From NCBI RefSeq assembly GCF_014192115.1, contig NZ_JACHXL010000007.1, positions 1 to 64,000 of the forward strand: a stretch of DNA of 64,000 nt, in the 5' to 3' direction. The position numbers and the translations under genes were made by a program. Below, piece after piece: positions 45,266-53,762 of the stretch. Position 1 is the first letter of the stretch. Each line of letters opens with the position of its first letter. A model generated the notes under the pieces. The model made no database searches. It saw only the letters and a list, made by a program, of their open reading frames with translations, and was not told where the DNA came from. This DNA comes from Psychrobacter luti (GTDB taxonomy: Bacteria > Pseudomonadota > Gammaproteobacteria > Pseudomonadales > Moraxellaceae).

Positions 45266-46177
45266 ATGCAAAGCCTGATTACCCTTGTTTTGGTATTAAT
45301 GCCAATGTTTATTGGTTTTGCCATCCCCTCCAATCCCAAAATGACCAAGCTTGCTGATAAAGGCTTGTCTTACTTGGTCTTTGTTATCTTAGCCCTTATC
45401 GGTATTGAGCTATCACAAGTCGAAGGGCTGGGCAGTCAGATAGGTGAAATCGCACTTTATGTCACGATATTGTCTATATTGACAATTGGCACTGGCTTGT
45501 TTGCCCTGATGTTATTCGATCATCTGCGTCCATGGCACGCCAAAAAGCCCAGCGTTAAATCCAAAGAGCATCGTGTCAGTATTCGTGGCAGCTTGGCGCA
45601 AGTAATTTGTGTGGTGATTGGCATGGTAATCGGCTATTTCTTACCAGCTGATTATATGCCGCCTGAAAACACCATGACCGCAATGCTGATGGTATTAATC
45701 TTACTGGTCGGCATTGGGTTAAAAGGCTCAGGCATTACCCTTAAAGAGGTACTACTCAATAAACGTGGCGTTGAGATGAGTATTATCTTTACGCTATCGA
45801 TATTGGTTGGCGGGCTTATTTTTGCGCTGATGTTCACCGATGTGTCATGGACGAAAGGCTTGGCACTGGCATCTGGGTTTGGTTGGTATTCGCTATCAGC
45901 GATTATCATGACTGATGCTTATGGCGCCGTTTGGGGCAGTGTGGCGCTATTTAACGACTTAATACGTGAGTTCTTTGCGCTATTATTTATTCCCGTCTTT
46001 ATGCGTAAATATCCATCAGCAGCGGTAGGACTTGGCGGCGCGACCAGTTTAGACTTTACCCTGCCTATTATTCAACAATCTGGCGGCTTAAAAGTCGTAC
46101 CACTAGCGATTAGTTTTGGCTTTATTATTAATATCGTCTCGCCAGTGCTGATGGTGTTGTTTTCGTCGTTGGGGTAA
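45266..46177 (+). CDS. lysO: LysO-type lysine exporter
   Basis: 303-residue inner membrane protein with about eight hydrophobic segments. The C-terminal half has GLALASGFGWYSLSAIIMTDAYGAVWG, followed by RKYPSAAVGLGGATSLDFTLP, both typical of the LysO (YbjE, DUF340) family; those segments contain the acidic residues needed for export in E. coli. The ATG at 45266 is taken as the start although the ribosome binding site is weak; a TTG at 45239 in the same frame would add nine polar residues. With the gene at 36137 it is the second basic amino acid exporter of the window. Confidence 0.85.
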   Translation: MQSLITLVLVLMPMFIGFAIPSNPKMTKLADKGLSYLVFVILALIGIELSQVEGLGSQIGEIALYVTILSILTIGTGLFALMLFDHLRPWHAKKPSVKSKEHRVSIRGSLAQVICVVIGMVIGYFLPADYMPPENTMTAMLMVLILLVGIGLKGSGITLKEVLLNKRGVEMSIIFTLSILVGGLIFALMFTDVSWTKGLALASGFGWYSLSAIIMTDAYGAVWGSVALFNDLIREFFALLFIPVFMRKYPSAAVGLGGATSLDFTLPIIQQSGGLKVVPLAISFGFIINIVSPVLMVLFSSLG

Positions 46178-46213
46178 GTATAAGTTTTAAAGATTGATGA
46201 AAATCAGTCGTTA

Positions 46214-46930
46214 TTATTCAAACCGCTCACAATGCTTGGCGTACTCACCGTATCTTCTTATAGAAGACACATATTCGAGATTCTCTAAGTCATACACTTC
46301 ACTACTTGCCATTAAAGTTGCGCGGCGTTGTTTTGCCTCAAGACCTTTCAGATTAAGCGCTCTAAAACTAGGGTTTATATAATCGGTATCTTTAACCAAT
46401 AATTTATTTGAACACTCATAAGTACGGATACGCTTAGCATCGATATTATGTTGCAATACTAAATTAGTCTTAATAATTAGCGCGAGATTGCGTGATAAAG
46501 AATCGAAACCAAAAGTCACTAAAGCATCTTCATCTATTTCATTTGTAGCTGCATGACCAAAAATAAAAACACTGGCTTCTGGATACTCATTGATTTTTTC
46601 TGCCATTTTTGTGACTTCTGAATCATAAATAGCAGGTAATTGAATACTCATCGATGGAAAAAATCCACTAAACTCCATTTCCAGTGCTTCGCCTCCCTCA
46701 ATTATTATTTCACAGCCTTTAGCATCAACCACTACGTAAGGTCGCGTTTCAGGACACTCATCTATAGTATCAGGCACACCATCGCCATCTGAATCTATCT
46801 CTGCTTGCATTGTACTGATATTTTCATGTTGAGGTATATCCTTAGACGGCGCAGTTGTAGTGGTTTGACACGCTGATAACGCTAAAGAACTACAAAAAAC
46901 AGTGCTGGCTAGATAGAAATTTAGTTTCAT
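46214..46930 (-). CDS. TSP3-repeat lipoprotein with degenerate OmpA-like C-terminus
   Basis: 238 residues. Lipoprotein signal with lipobox LSAC (Cys21), a calcium-binding type-3 thrombospondin-like repeat (DSDGDGVPDTIDECPETRPY, about 48-67), and a C-terminal region that still follows the OmpA domain layout (FIFGHAATNE, then SRNLALIIKTNL and AKRIRTYE) but has lost the GHTD Asp and the final NRRV motif, which reads KQRRATL. It looks like a diverged copy of the next gene. Outer membrane anchoring is likely; peptidoglycan binding is doubtful. Confidence 0.72.
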   Translation of the reverse strand: MKLNFYLASTVFCSSLALSACQTTTTAPSKDIPQHENISTMQAEIDSDGDGVPDTIDECPETRPYVVVDAKGCEIIIEGGEALEMEFSGFFPSMSIQLPAIYDSEVTKMAEKINEYPEASVFIFGHAATNEIDEDALVTFGFDSLSRNLALIIKTNLVLQHNIDAKRIRTYECSNKLLVKDTDYINPSFRALNLKGLEAKQRRATLMASSEVYDLENLEYVSSIRRYGEYAKHCERFE

Positions 46931-47002
46931 ATCGAATTGGAGTACTTATTCCAATTAGACTTTATGAGTTGCCTCGAATCGTTTTAATAATAGAGTTGTT
47001 TT

Positions 47003-47599
47003 TTATTCCTGAGGTTCAGACGCAATCGCATATACGCGCCGGTTCAACATATTGCCCTCTTCACTATCAGACGGCGCAATCGGTCTTCTTGCACCATACT
47101 CAGTCGCCGTGATGCGCTCAGAGGCAATGTTATATTTCGATATTAAATAATTTTTAACCTTATTCGCTCTGTCTTGCGCCAAGGCATTCGCTTCGTGTAT
47201 AGAGGCGCTATCGACTTCGGTTCTTGAATTATGACCTTCAATCAATATGGTAGCGGTTTTATACTCTTGCAATTTCATTCCTACCTTATCAAGCTCGGCT
47301 TGATACTTTGGCGACAGCTCACTGCTATATTTATCAAAAAAGGCACGATACTCCATTTTTAAACCAACCCCAGGCATCGTAAAAGGGCAGCCTCTGTCAT
47401 CTACTACTACGTTTTCTGGCGTATTCGGGCACTGATCTAACTTATCAGGAACGCTATCGCCGTCGCTATCCGAATTAATCACAACCATTGGCATATTGAT
47501 AGTTTGACTTGCTTGATTAGATAAATCAGCCGTTTGACAACCTGTCAGCGCTAATACACCTATCATCATCGGCGCTATTGTCCATAATTTAACGTTCAT
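47003..47599 (-). CDS. OmpA-family TSP3-repeat outer membrane lipoprotein
   Basis: 198 residues. Lipobox LTGC (Cys21), TSP3-type repeat DSDGDSVPDKLDQCPNTPE, and a C-terminal OmpA domain with EGHNSRTEVDSASIHEANALAQDRANKVKNYL written here in parts: EGHNSRTEVD, DRANKV, RITATEYGARRPI and MLNRRVYA. The Arg of DRANKV is kept, but the Asp of GHTD is replaced (GHNS), so diaminopimelate binding may be weaker. It precedes its diverged paralogue at 46214-46930 by 72 bases; both may share a promoter. Confidence 0.8.
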   Translation of the reverse strand: MNVKLWTIAPMMIGVLALTGCQTADLSNQASQTINMPMVVINSDSDGDSVPDKLDQCPNTPENVVVDDRGCPFTMPGVGLKMEYRAFFDKYSSELSPKYQAELDKVGMKLQEYKTATILIEGHNSRTEVDSASIHEANALAQDRANKVKNYLISKYNIASERITATEYGARRPIAPSDSEEGNMLNRRVYAIASEPQE

Positions 47600-47626
47600 A
47601 TTTTACTCTTCCTTAAGTCTAAAATC

Positions 47627-48919
47627 CTAAACCCCACTCGCCTGCTTGGCAAACAACCGCATCAAGGGTTTGATTTTGCTGACGCGATACATACCTTCAT
47701 TGCGAAGTTGTTGAATCGGACGCATCTGAGCCAGCGAGCCGGCAAATAGCCAATTAAGCGCCGAAAAACTGTGCATCATCAGACTATTATGCGGACGACG
47801 CAGACGCTCATAGCTACGCAAGGTTTGGTTCGTACCCCACAGTTTGTTGCCACTGCGCGCATAGTCATGGATGAGTTGTTCGCTTAACGCTTTCACATCG
47901 AGCATACCCAAATTCAGCCCCTGACCTGCCAACGGATGCACGCCATGTGCGGCGTCCCCAATTAATACTAAATTATCGGCGACGTAGCTTTTTGCTTGCT
48001 GCGCTGCTAATGGAAAGCTGGCGATGGATTCAATCTCGCGGATAGCGCCCAGCTCATAATTACTGGCAGCAGCCAATTTATCAGCGATATAGCGAGGCGA
48101 TTCTTCCAACAATGCCAACGCTTGGTTGCGCGGTAATGTCCATACAATCGACTGCCAGTGTTGCGGATTGGCTTTATCTTCATCCGTGATATCGGCTAAC
48201 GGCAATAATGCCAATGTACCTGTCGGCAGCATGGCTTGACGGGCGGTTGCTCGATGTGGCTTATCAGTTTGAATGGCGCAGCAAATCGCCGTTTGATTAT
48301 AATCAAGCACATCCAGCTCAATTGCCGCCTGCTTACGCACAAACGAGCCACGACCGTCAGCACCAACCAATAAACGCGCGTCAATCACAGTGTCATTATC
48401 TAAGGTCACACGGTAACCTTGCGCGCTACCAAGCCAATCCATATCGACAACCTTCTGCCCATCGATAACGGTTAGATATTGACTGACATCAGAAGCAGAT
48501 AAACGCTGCCACAGTGCATATTCGATAACTGCTGGCTCAACCATACTGCCGAGCATTTTTGTCTCAGAGTTTTGATTGCTGTTACTGCTGTCATTACTAT
48601 TATTAGCATCATCACTATCGCCGAACAGTAACTCGCCTCTACCGTTTAGCTGCCAAACCTGCATCTGTGAATAATCGGCTTTACGCTCTGATGCCGCTAT
48701 CTTTTGCCAAGCGCCCACATCTTTGAGTAAATTAATACTGGCAAGGCTTAATGCATAAACACGCGCATCCCGCTTGCCAAGCACTTGCCGCCAATCTGAT
48801 TCATCACGTTGCGGGCGCGCATCAATGATGGTCACTGGCATTTCAGCTTGCGCCAGTTTTAGCGCAAGGGTTGCACCGACGATACCGCCACCGATAATGA
48901 GCGTATGGTTATTTTTCAT
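47627..48919 (-). CDS. UbiH/UbiF/VisC-family FAD-dependent hydroxylase
   Basis: 430 residues; group A flavoprotein hydroxylase of ubiquinone ring modification. FAD GGGIVGATLALKLA at the N-terminus, LVGADGRGSFVRKQA in the middle and LVLIGDAAHGVHPLAGQGLNLGMLD near residue 315 are the family hallmarks; the last is split here as IGDAAHGVHPLAGQG. A Ser/Asn-rich insert (NNSNDSSNSNQNS, about 108-120) is unusual. With the next gene it provides two of the three aerobic ring hydroxylases. Which carbon it oxidises (UbiI, UbiH or UbiF role) cannot be told. Confidence 0.88.
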   Translation of the reverse strand: MKNNHTLIIGGGIVGATLALKLAQAEMPVTIIDARPQRDESDWRQVLGKRDARVYALSLASINLLKDVGAWQKIAASERKADYSQMQVWQLNGRGELLFGDSDDANNSNDSSNSNQNSETKMLGSMVEPAVIEYALWQRLSASDVSQYLTVIDGQKVVDMDWLGSAQGYRVTLDNDTVIDARLLVGADGRGSFVRKQAAIELDVLDYNQTAICCAIQTDKPHRATARQAMLPTGTLALLPLADITDEDKANPQHWQSIVWTLPRNQALALLEESPRYIADKLAAASNYELGAIREIESIASFPLAAQQAKSYVADNLVLIGDAAHGVHPLAGQGLNLGMLDVKALSEQLIHDYARSGNKLWGTNQTLRSYERLRRPHNSLMMHSFSALNWLFAGSLAQMRPIQQLRNEGMYRVSKIKPLMRLFAKQASGV

Positions 48920-49026
48920 AAAACATCCTTTGTCACGTTATTCATGCTATCCGCTCATATTTATGTGGTTTAGCAGCAGCTGAAATTATAAATTTTATTT
49001 GCTTAATAACTTACCAGTATTTTGAA

Positions 49027-50373
49027 CTAAGATTTTAAGCCCATCGCATAGTTGGCAATCAATGGTTTAATGTTTGGCAGTTTATCAAAGGCAACCAAAG
49101 CCACGTTACGTGCCAGCTTCACTGCTGGGTTTGGGTGCGTAAAGCCATGCACGACGGCATCACAAAAGCGAATGACGCGTTTTTGGTCGGTTTGACGGGC
49201 TTTTTCATAGCGTTTTAGCAAAGTAGGATTACCAATGTCTTCGCCTTTTAGCACTTGCCGACTCATCATTTGCGCCAGTACATGGGCATCGCGCATACAT
49301 AGGTTAAAACCTTGCCCAGCGACCGGATGCAAGGTGTGAGCTGCATTGCCCATGATGACGCAGCGACCGTCGACTTGCTTATCAGCCAACACTCGCGTTA
49401 ATGGATAAGCGCCGCGACGACCGGCTTTTTTAAACGTACCAGCGCGCGCGCCAAAGGCTTGCTGCAATGTGGCTAAGAAATGCACATCATCTTCTAGGTA
49501 TTTATCTTCTTCACCCGTTGGGCACACCCAGACTACCGAACGCCGATAGCCCTCTTGGTACTCATCATTGCCGTCGCCTTCTGGATCGGTCAATGGCAAC
49601 ACCGCAAGCGGCCCTGCCGGACTAAATCGCTCAATGGCGATATGTTCATGTGGCTTGTCTGTCTCTACCACACCGACGATAGCAGCCTGCTGATAATCAT
49701 AAGTCGTAGTACTGATACCTAATAGCTGACGCACAGTAGAATCACGACCATCACAGGCAACCAAAATGCTGGCCTGCAATTGCTGCTCATGCTCCTCTTC
49801 ACCGTAATAGCTAAAGCTTAAGGTCACTCCATCGCTTTGTTGGTCAACTGCTATCACATTGGCATTATCAATCAGTGTAATTAATGGTTCTTGCTGGGCC
49901 GCGAGCAACAGCTTACGTCCAAGCCACGCATTTTCCATCACTTGACCAAATGACTCAACCTGCTCCTCAGCTTTATTTAATTGCGCACGTCCAAAGCTAC
50001 CTTGCTCGCTAATCTGTACCGCATCAATACGGCAAGCATGGCTTTGTAGCTCATCCCATAGCCCAATCTCTTGGTAAATCTGTACCGTACGCCGTGATAG
50101 CGCGGTATTGCGACTGTCTAAATAATGGCTACGCTTAGCATCATCATTAGGACTAATGGTTGGATAGCTATTTTTTTCCAGCAAGGTACTGGCGATACCA
50201 TGATGGGCAAGTAACAATGCAAACGACAAACCGACATGCCCGCCGCCCGCAATAAGTACTTGCTGTTCAGTCATAGCAGCTTTATTAACATGGCTAGTTT
50301 TAACATGGCTAGTTTTAATATGGCTAGATTTAATATGATTATTTTTTGACAAATTTGCTTCAGTATTTTGCAT
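49027..50373 (-). CDS. UbiH/UbiF/VisC-family FAD-dependent hydroxylase with repetitive N-terminus
   Basis: 448 residues. FAD motif AGGGHVGLSFALLLA begins only near residue 40; the second motif is VACDGRDSTVRQLLG and the third MGNAAHTLHPVAGQGFN. The first 32 residues are made of repeats of the type K(S/T)SH(I/V), encoded by a 15-base tandem repeat. AGGA lies 10 bases before the ATG at 50373, so this start is well supported; the family-like start at 50277 has no good site. Product acts in ubiquinone synthesis, probably with the previous gene. Confidence 0.87.
   Translation of the reverse strand: MQNTEANLSKNNHIKSSHIKTSHVKTSHVNKAAMTEQQVLIAGGGHVGLSFALLLAHHGIASTLLEKNSYPTISPNDDAKRSHYLDSRNTALSRRTVQIYQEIGLWDELQSHACRIDAVQISEQGSFGRAQLNKAEEQVESFGQVMENAWLGRKLLLAAQQEPLITLIDNANVIAVDQQSDGVTLSFSYYGEEEHEQQLQASILVACDGRDSTVRQLLGISTTTYDYQQAAIVGVVETDKPHEHIAIERFSPAGPLAVLPLTDPEGDGNDEYQEGYRRSVVWVCPTGEEDKYLEDDVHFLATLQQAFGARAGTFKKAGRRGAYPLTRVLADKQVDGRCVIMGNAAHTLHPVAGQGFNLCMRDAHVLAQMMSRQVLKGEDIGNPTLLKRYEKARQTDQKRVIRFCDAVVHGFTHPNPAVKLARNVALVAFDKLPNIKPLIANYAMGLKS
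50287..50346 (-). repeat. 15-base tandem repeat, four units, in a ubiquinone hydroxylase gene
   Basis: Units AACATGGCTAGTTTT (50287-50301, repeated exactly at 50302-50316), then AATATGGCTAGATTT and AATATGATTATTTTT with growing divergence. Being a multiple of three, copy number changes keep the frame and alter only the length of the KTSHV-type N-terminus. Confidence 0.85.
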
Positions 50374-50819
50374 GGTTATTATTCCTAATCTGACCCTTTT
50401 AACACACTACTAGACGTAATGAATATGCACTCAAAAATGTTATTTTTTTAGAAAATTTATCGTTCTCTGACGCTTTTTAACTTGGCTTTTATACCGCCAT
50501 TATCTAAGCACTAGATTACCACAAATTACACAAACTTCCGTGTCCTTCACTATAGGTATAACGCTGGCTTAACCTTTAAGACCTCTTATGGTCACAAATC
50601 AGAATATTGATAGCAGGAGTAGCAAACTCTAGGATTGCAATCGTCATACAAAACAAAGCTATCCACCTCTGTCTATGGCTTGAAATTTAAAAACTATCAA
50701 CCATAATGGAAGTAAGATATTTACTTGTCATCACCCATATAATCAATAACTATTTTTCCGTCATTTTTACTTTTATTTTCTAAAAGCTATAAAACTTTAC
50801 TGACTATTTTATCTATTAA

Positions 50820-50857
50820 GCCCGCTCACCTATTAAAACCTACCAATAGTAGCGGGC
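50820..50857 (+). promoter_or_regulatory. Possible leader stem-loop before phoH
   Basis: GCCCGCT (50820-50826) and AGCGGGC (50851-50857) pair, and CTATT/AATAG can form an inner stem. It lies 21 bases before the TTG start, with no T-run, so it is more a 5'-leader structure than a terminator. The remaining part of the 505-base gap 50374-50878, between the divergent hydroxylase and phoH genes, shows no gene. Confidence 0.35.
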
Positions 50858-50878
50858 ACCTAATACAAGGATAATCGC

Positions 50879-51979
50879 TTGACTGATTCCATGAGCCGCC
50901 GTATAAAGTTCGAATCGTTGACCCCAGCACAGCTCAAAACCGTGCTCGGCGAATATAATAACCACATGAAATATATCCAAGAACGCCTCGATATCAAAAT
51001 CAGCCAACGCCAAGGCGACTTTTGCCTGAGCGGCGATATATTGGGTGTTGAGCGCGGTGAACGCATTATCTACAAGATGGTAGATGAAGCACAAAATACC
51101 AAAGATATCAGCGCAGAAGAGCTACACTTAATCATCCAATCGAGTATCTCTCGTGATGAAGATAGAGCAGCCGATGAAGAATTGGCTGACGAGGAAGATG
51201 CAGACAACTTGGATGCTGCAAATGACTTTACGCCGATTAGCCTGCGCACCCGCAATGGTAAAATCATTCCGCGTGGTGGCAATCAGCAGCGTTATGTGAG
51301 AGATATTTTATCGTCTGATGTGTCGTTTGGTATTGGACCTGCCGGTACTGGCAAAACTTATCTTGCCGTCGCTTGTGCTGTCGATATGCTTGAGCGCAAT
51401 GAGATTGAGCGTATTTTACTGGTACGTCCTGCGGTAGAAGCTGGCGAGAAGCTGGGCTTTTTACCGGGTGATTTAACTCAAAAAATCGATCCGTATTTGC
51501 GTCCTTTATATGACGCACTATATGAGATGCTTGGCTTTGATAAAGTGGGCAAAATGCTTGAAAAGCAAATCATCGAGGTTGCTCCGCTTGCTTATATGCG
51601 TGGTCGGACACTTAATAACTCATTTGTCATTTTGGATGAAGCGCAAAATACCACGCCTGAACAAATGAAAATGTTTTTGACGCGCTTAGGGTTTGGTTCA
51701 CGTGCAGTGATTACCGGTGACATTACGCAGGTCGACTTACCGCGCGGCAGTAAATCTGGTCTGGCGCAAGCGATGGAAATATTAAGCGGTATTGAAGAAA
51801 TTCATATCACTAAGTTTGATTCAAAAGACGTCGTGCGCCATCAATTGGTACAAAAAATCGTCGAAGCTTATGATGTCTTTGATGAAGAGCAACTCGCTTT
51901 GCAAGAAAAACGTAAATTTGAGCGCATGAAAGAGCAAGAGCGTAAACAGGCAATAAACGATGCAGCAGCTAAGCTGTAA
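50879..51979 (+). CDS. ybeZ: PhoH-family ATPase (YbeZ)
   Basis: 366 residues. Walker A GPAGTGKT (153-160) and Walker B FVILDEAQNT, with the LEKQIIEVAPLAYMRGRTL block between them, identify the PhoH/YbeZ group, linked to RNA metabolism and to YbeY. An acidic stretch (about 92-115: DEDRAADEELADEEDAD) is inserted before the ATPase core. Start is TTG at 50879 because AAGGAT lies 7 bases upstream; the ATG at 50891 has none. ybeY follows after a terminator-like hairpin. Confidence 0.9.
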   Translation: MTDSMSRRIKFESLTPAQLKTVLGEYNNHMKYIQERLDIKISQRQGDFCLSGDILGVERGERIIYKMVDEAQNTKDISAEELHLIIQSSISRDEDRAADEELADEEDADNLDAANDFTPISLRTRNGKIIPRGGNQQRYVRDILSSDVSFGIGPAGTGKTYLAVACAVDMLERNEIERILLVRPAVEAGEKLGFLPGDLTQKIDPYLRPLYDALYEMLGFDKVGKMLEKQIIEVAPLAYMRGRTLNNSFVILDEAQNTTPEQMKMFLTRLGFGSRAVITGDITQVDLPRGSKSGLAQAMEILSGIEEIHITKFDSKDVVRHQLVQKIVEAYDVFDEEQLALQEKRKFERMKEQERKQAINDAAAKL

Positions 51980-52026
51980 GCTATCTAAATATAGATATAT
52001 TAGAAAACTTGAGAAAATATGGCAAG

Positions 52027-52051
52027 AAAACCGGATTTGATATCCGGTTTT
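52027..52051 (+). terminator. Rho-independent terminator between phoH and ybeY
   Basis: AAAACCGGAT (52027-52036) and ATCCGGTTTT (52042-52051) with loop TTGAT, followed by TTTTTT-like bases. It would cut or reduce read-through into ybeY. Confidence 0.75.
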
Positions 52052-52095
52052 TTACTGTTAAATACTTTTAGATTGACATAAAAAAGGATAATGGA

Positions 52096-52740
52096 ATGAG
52101 CCAAGCCGAACAGAATGATACTGACAATAATCTTGATGATAATGTTAATAGCAGTTTGAATAACACGTTTAATGACAGTTTTAATAGCAACGACAGCTTA
52201 GCTGCACTTGATATCAGCGCCGCCGATAGTATCCATGACGATATACTTGAGAGCTTTTATAATCGCGAAAACTTATTAAAGGTCATGATGGCGACTTTGG
52301 ATAATATAGATGAGCGTATTAAAAATGGTCTGACGCTGCCTTATTATGCCGATATCGATACTGAAGTATGGCAAGAAAAATCGAAAGCGCTAGATATCTA
52401 TATTACGGATGCAGTGGAAGGTCAAGAGCTTAATTTAGACGCGCGCGGCAAAGATTATGCCACCAATATCCTATCCTACCCAAGCGACTTGCCAGCGGCA
52501 ATCATTGGCTTGATGCCAACGCTACCGCTAGGTGAGCTGGTGATTTGCCATGGCGTGGTGGTACGTGAAGCTGCTGAGCAAGACAAGACTGTGGCACAGC
52601 ACATTAGCCATTTATTAATACACGGTCTGCTGCACCTGCTTGGTTTTGACCATGAGCTCGGACAAGCCGAGCAAGATGAGATGGAAAGCTTTGAGATTGA
52701 TATTTTGGCAGGATTAGCGCTGCCAAATCCTTATCTCTAG
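52096..52740 (+). CDS. ybeY: Endoribonuclease YbeY (rRNA maturation factor)
   Basis: 214 residues. The zinc site is HLLIHGLLHLLGFDHE with His176, His180 and His186; NILSYPS and LGELVICHG are the other family blocks. It works in 16S rRNA 3'-end maturation and 70S ribosome quality control. The first ~55 residues are a low-complexity Asn/Asp/Ser stretch (DTDNNLDDNVNSSLNNTF) not found in typical ~155-residue YbeY. AAGGA lies 12 bases and a second GGA closer to the ATG. Confidence 0.9.
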   Translation: MSQAEQNDTDNNLDDNVNSSLNNTFNDSFNSNDSLAALDISAADSIHDDILESFYNRENLLKVMMATLDNIDERIKNGLTLPYYADIDTEVWQEKSKALDIYITDAVEGQELNLDARGKDYATNILSYPSDLPAAIIGLMPTLPLGELVICHGVVVREAAEQDKTVAQHISHLLIHGLLHLLGFDHELGQAEQDEMESFEIDILAGLALPNPYL

Positions 52741-52758
52741 CTTGTCTTTAGCCCTTTT

Positions 52759-53634
52759 TTAACTCTTTTTTAACATGGTTTTTTGTGCTTGATCCATTTG
52801 ATTAATCATCTGATCTAAGCCTTTGACATGTACACTGCGCTGCGGGAATGGAATGTCAATTTCATTGTCATCAAGGGCGTTTTTGAATTGTTCTAATAAA
52901 TCGCATTGCATCGACCACCAGTCATCGTTGGTGGTCCAAACATTTAAAGTTAAATCGACTGAATTGTCACCCAAGTTGGTCACGCGTACCACGGGTGCAG
53001 GATCACTAAACGCCATTGGATTATTTTTTGCCAAACTTAGCATAATATCTTTGGCGGTTTTGATATCGGCATCATAACCAATACCGACCGTGATATCGAC
53101 GCGGCGGTTGGGTAACGCCGTATAGTTAATCACCGCTGAGGTAGTAATATCGCCATTTGGAATAATGATATCATGATTATTAATGGTCGTTAAATGGGTA
53201 TTGACCAAGGTGATTTCGGTCACGGTACCGGTATAACTACTAATCTGCACATAGTCACCGCGGACAAACGGGCGAAAAGTGACAATCATAATACCAGCGG
53301 CAAAATTCGATAGCTGGTCTTTGAGTGACAAACCAATTGCTACCGCCGCACCGCCCAAGATTGCGACGACTGACGTGGTCTGTACGCCAACTTTACTCAG
53401 CGCTGCTAAAATAACGACAACCAATAATAAACCATATAATAATCGGCTTAAAAAGTTAGCCGCCGTTGTCTCTAAACGACTACGTAACATAATGCGATTG
53501 CTAATGGTCACGACTTTTTTTGCCAACCAACGCCCGACGATAAATATCAATAAGGCAAAAGCAATTTTAAGCGCAATGCTCAAAGCACTCTCTGTTAAGC
53601 TCGCTATATCAAGGGTAAAACCTAAAAATTCCAT
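52759..53634 (-). CDS. mscS: MscS-family mechanosensitive channel
   Basis: 291 residues. Three hydrophobic segments at about 18-38, 60-85 and 90-115, the last being the pore helix with the Gly/Ala pattern GGAAVAIGLSLKDQLSNFAAG, and a soluble beta domain with FRPFVRGDYVQI and IIPNGDI. Length matches E. coli MscS (286). It protects against hypo-osmotic shock. It converges on ybeY with 18 bases between the stops. Confidence 0.92.
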   Translation of the reverse strand: MEFLGFTLDIASLTESALSIALKIAFALLIFIVGRWLAKKVVTISNRIMLRSRLETTAANFLSRLLYGLLLVVVILAALSKVGVQTTSVVAILGGAAVAIGLSLKDQLSNFAAGIMIVTFRPFVRGDYVQISSYTGTVTEITLVNTHLTTINNHDIIIPNGDITTSAVINYTALPNRRVDITVGIGYDADIKTAKDIMLSLAKNNPMAFSDPAPVVRVTNLGDNSVDLTLNVWTTNDDWWSMQCDLLEQFKNALDDNEIDIPFPQRSVHVKGLDQMINQMDQAQKTMLKKS

Positions 53635-53762
53635 ACTGACTCTTTACTCTATTACTGATTTTTAAAAATGTGTTTTTATAAATACTTTGTCATAAACATG
53701 ATGTTTATGGCTGTTTAACGCTAAATTAAAGCCCGATAAAATCTTTCAGACTCTCAATGAGC

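Noticed and set aside
52074-52079. TTGACA before ybeY as a -35 box
   Set aside because: It is only 17 bases from the start codon, leaving no room for a -10 and a leader.
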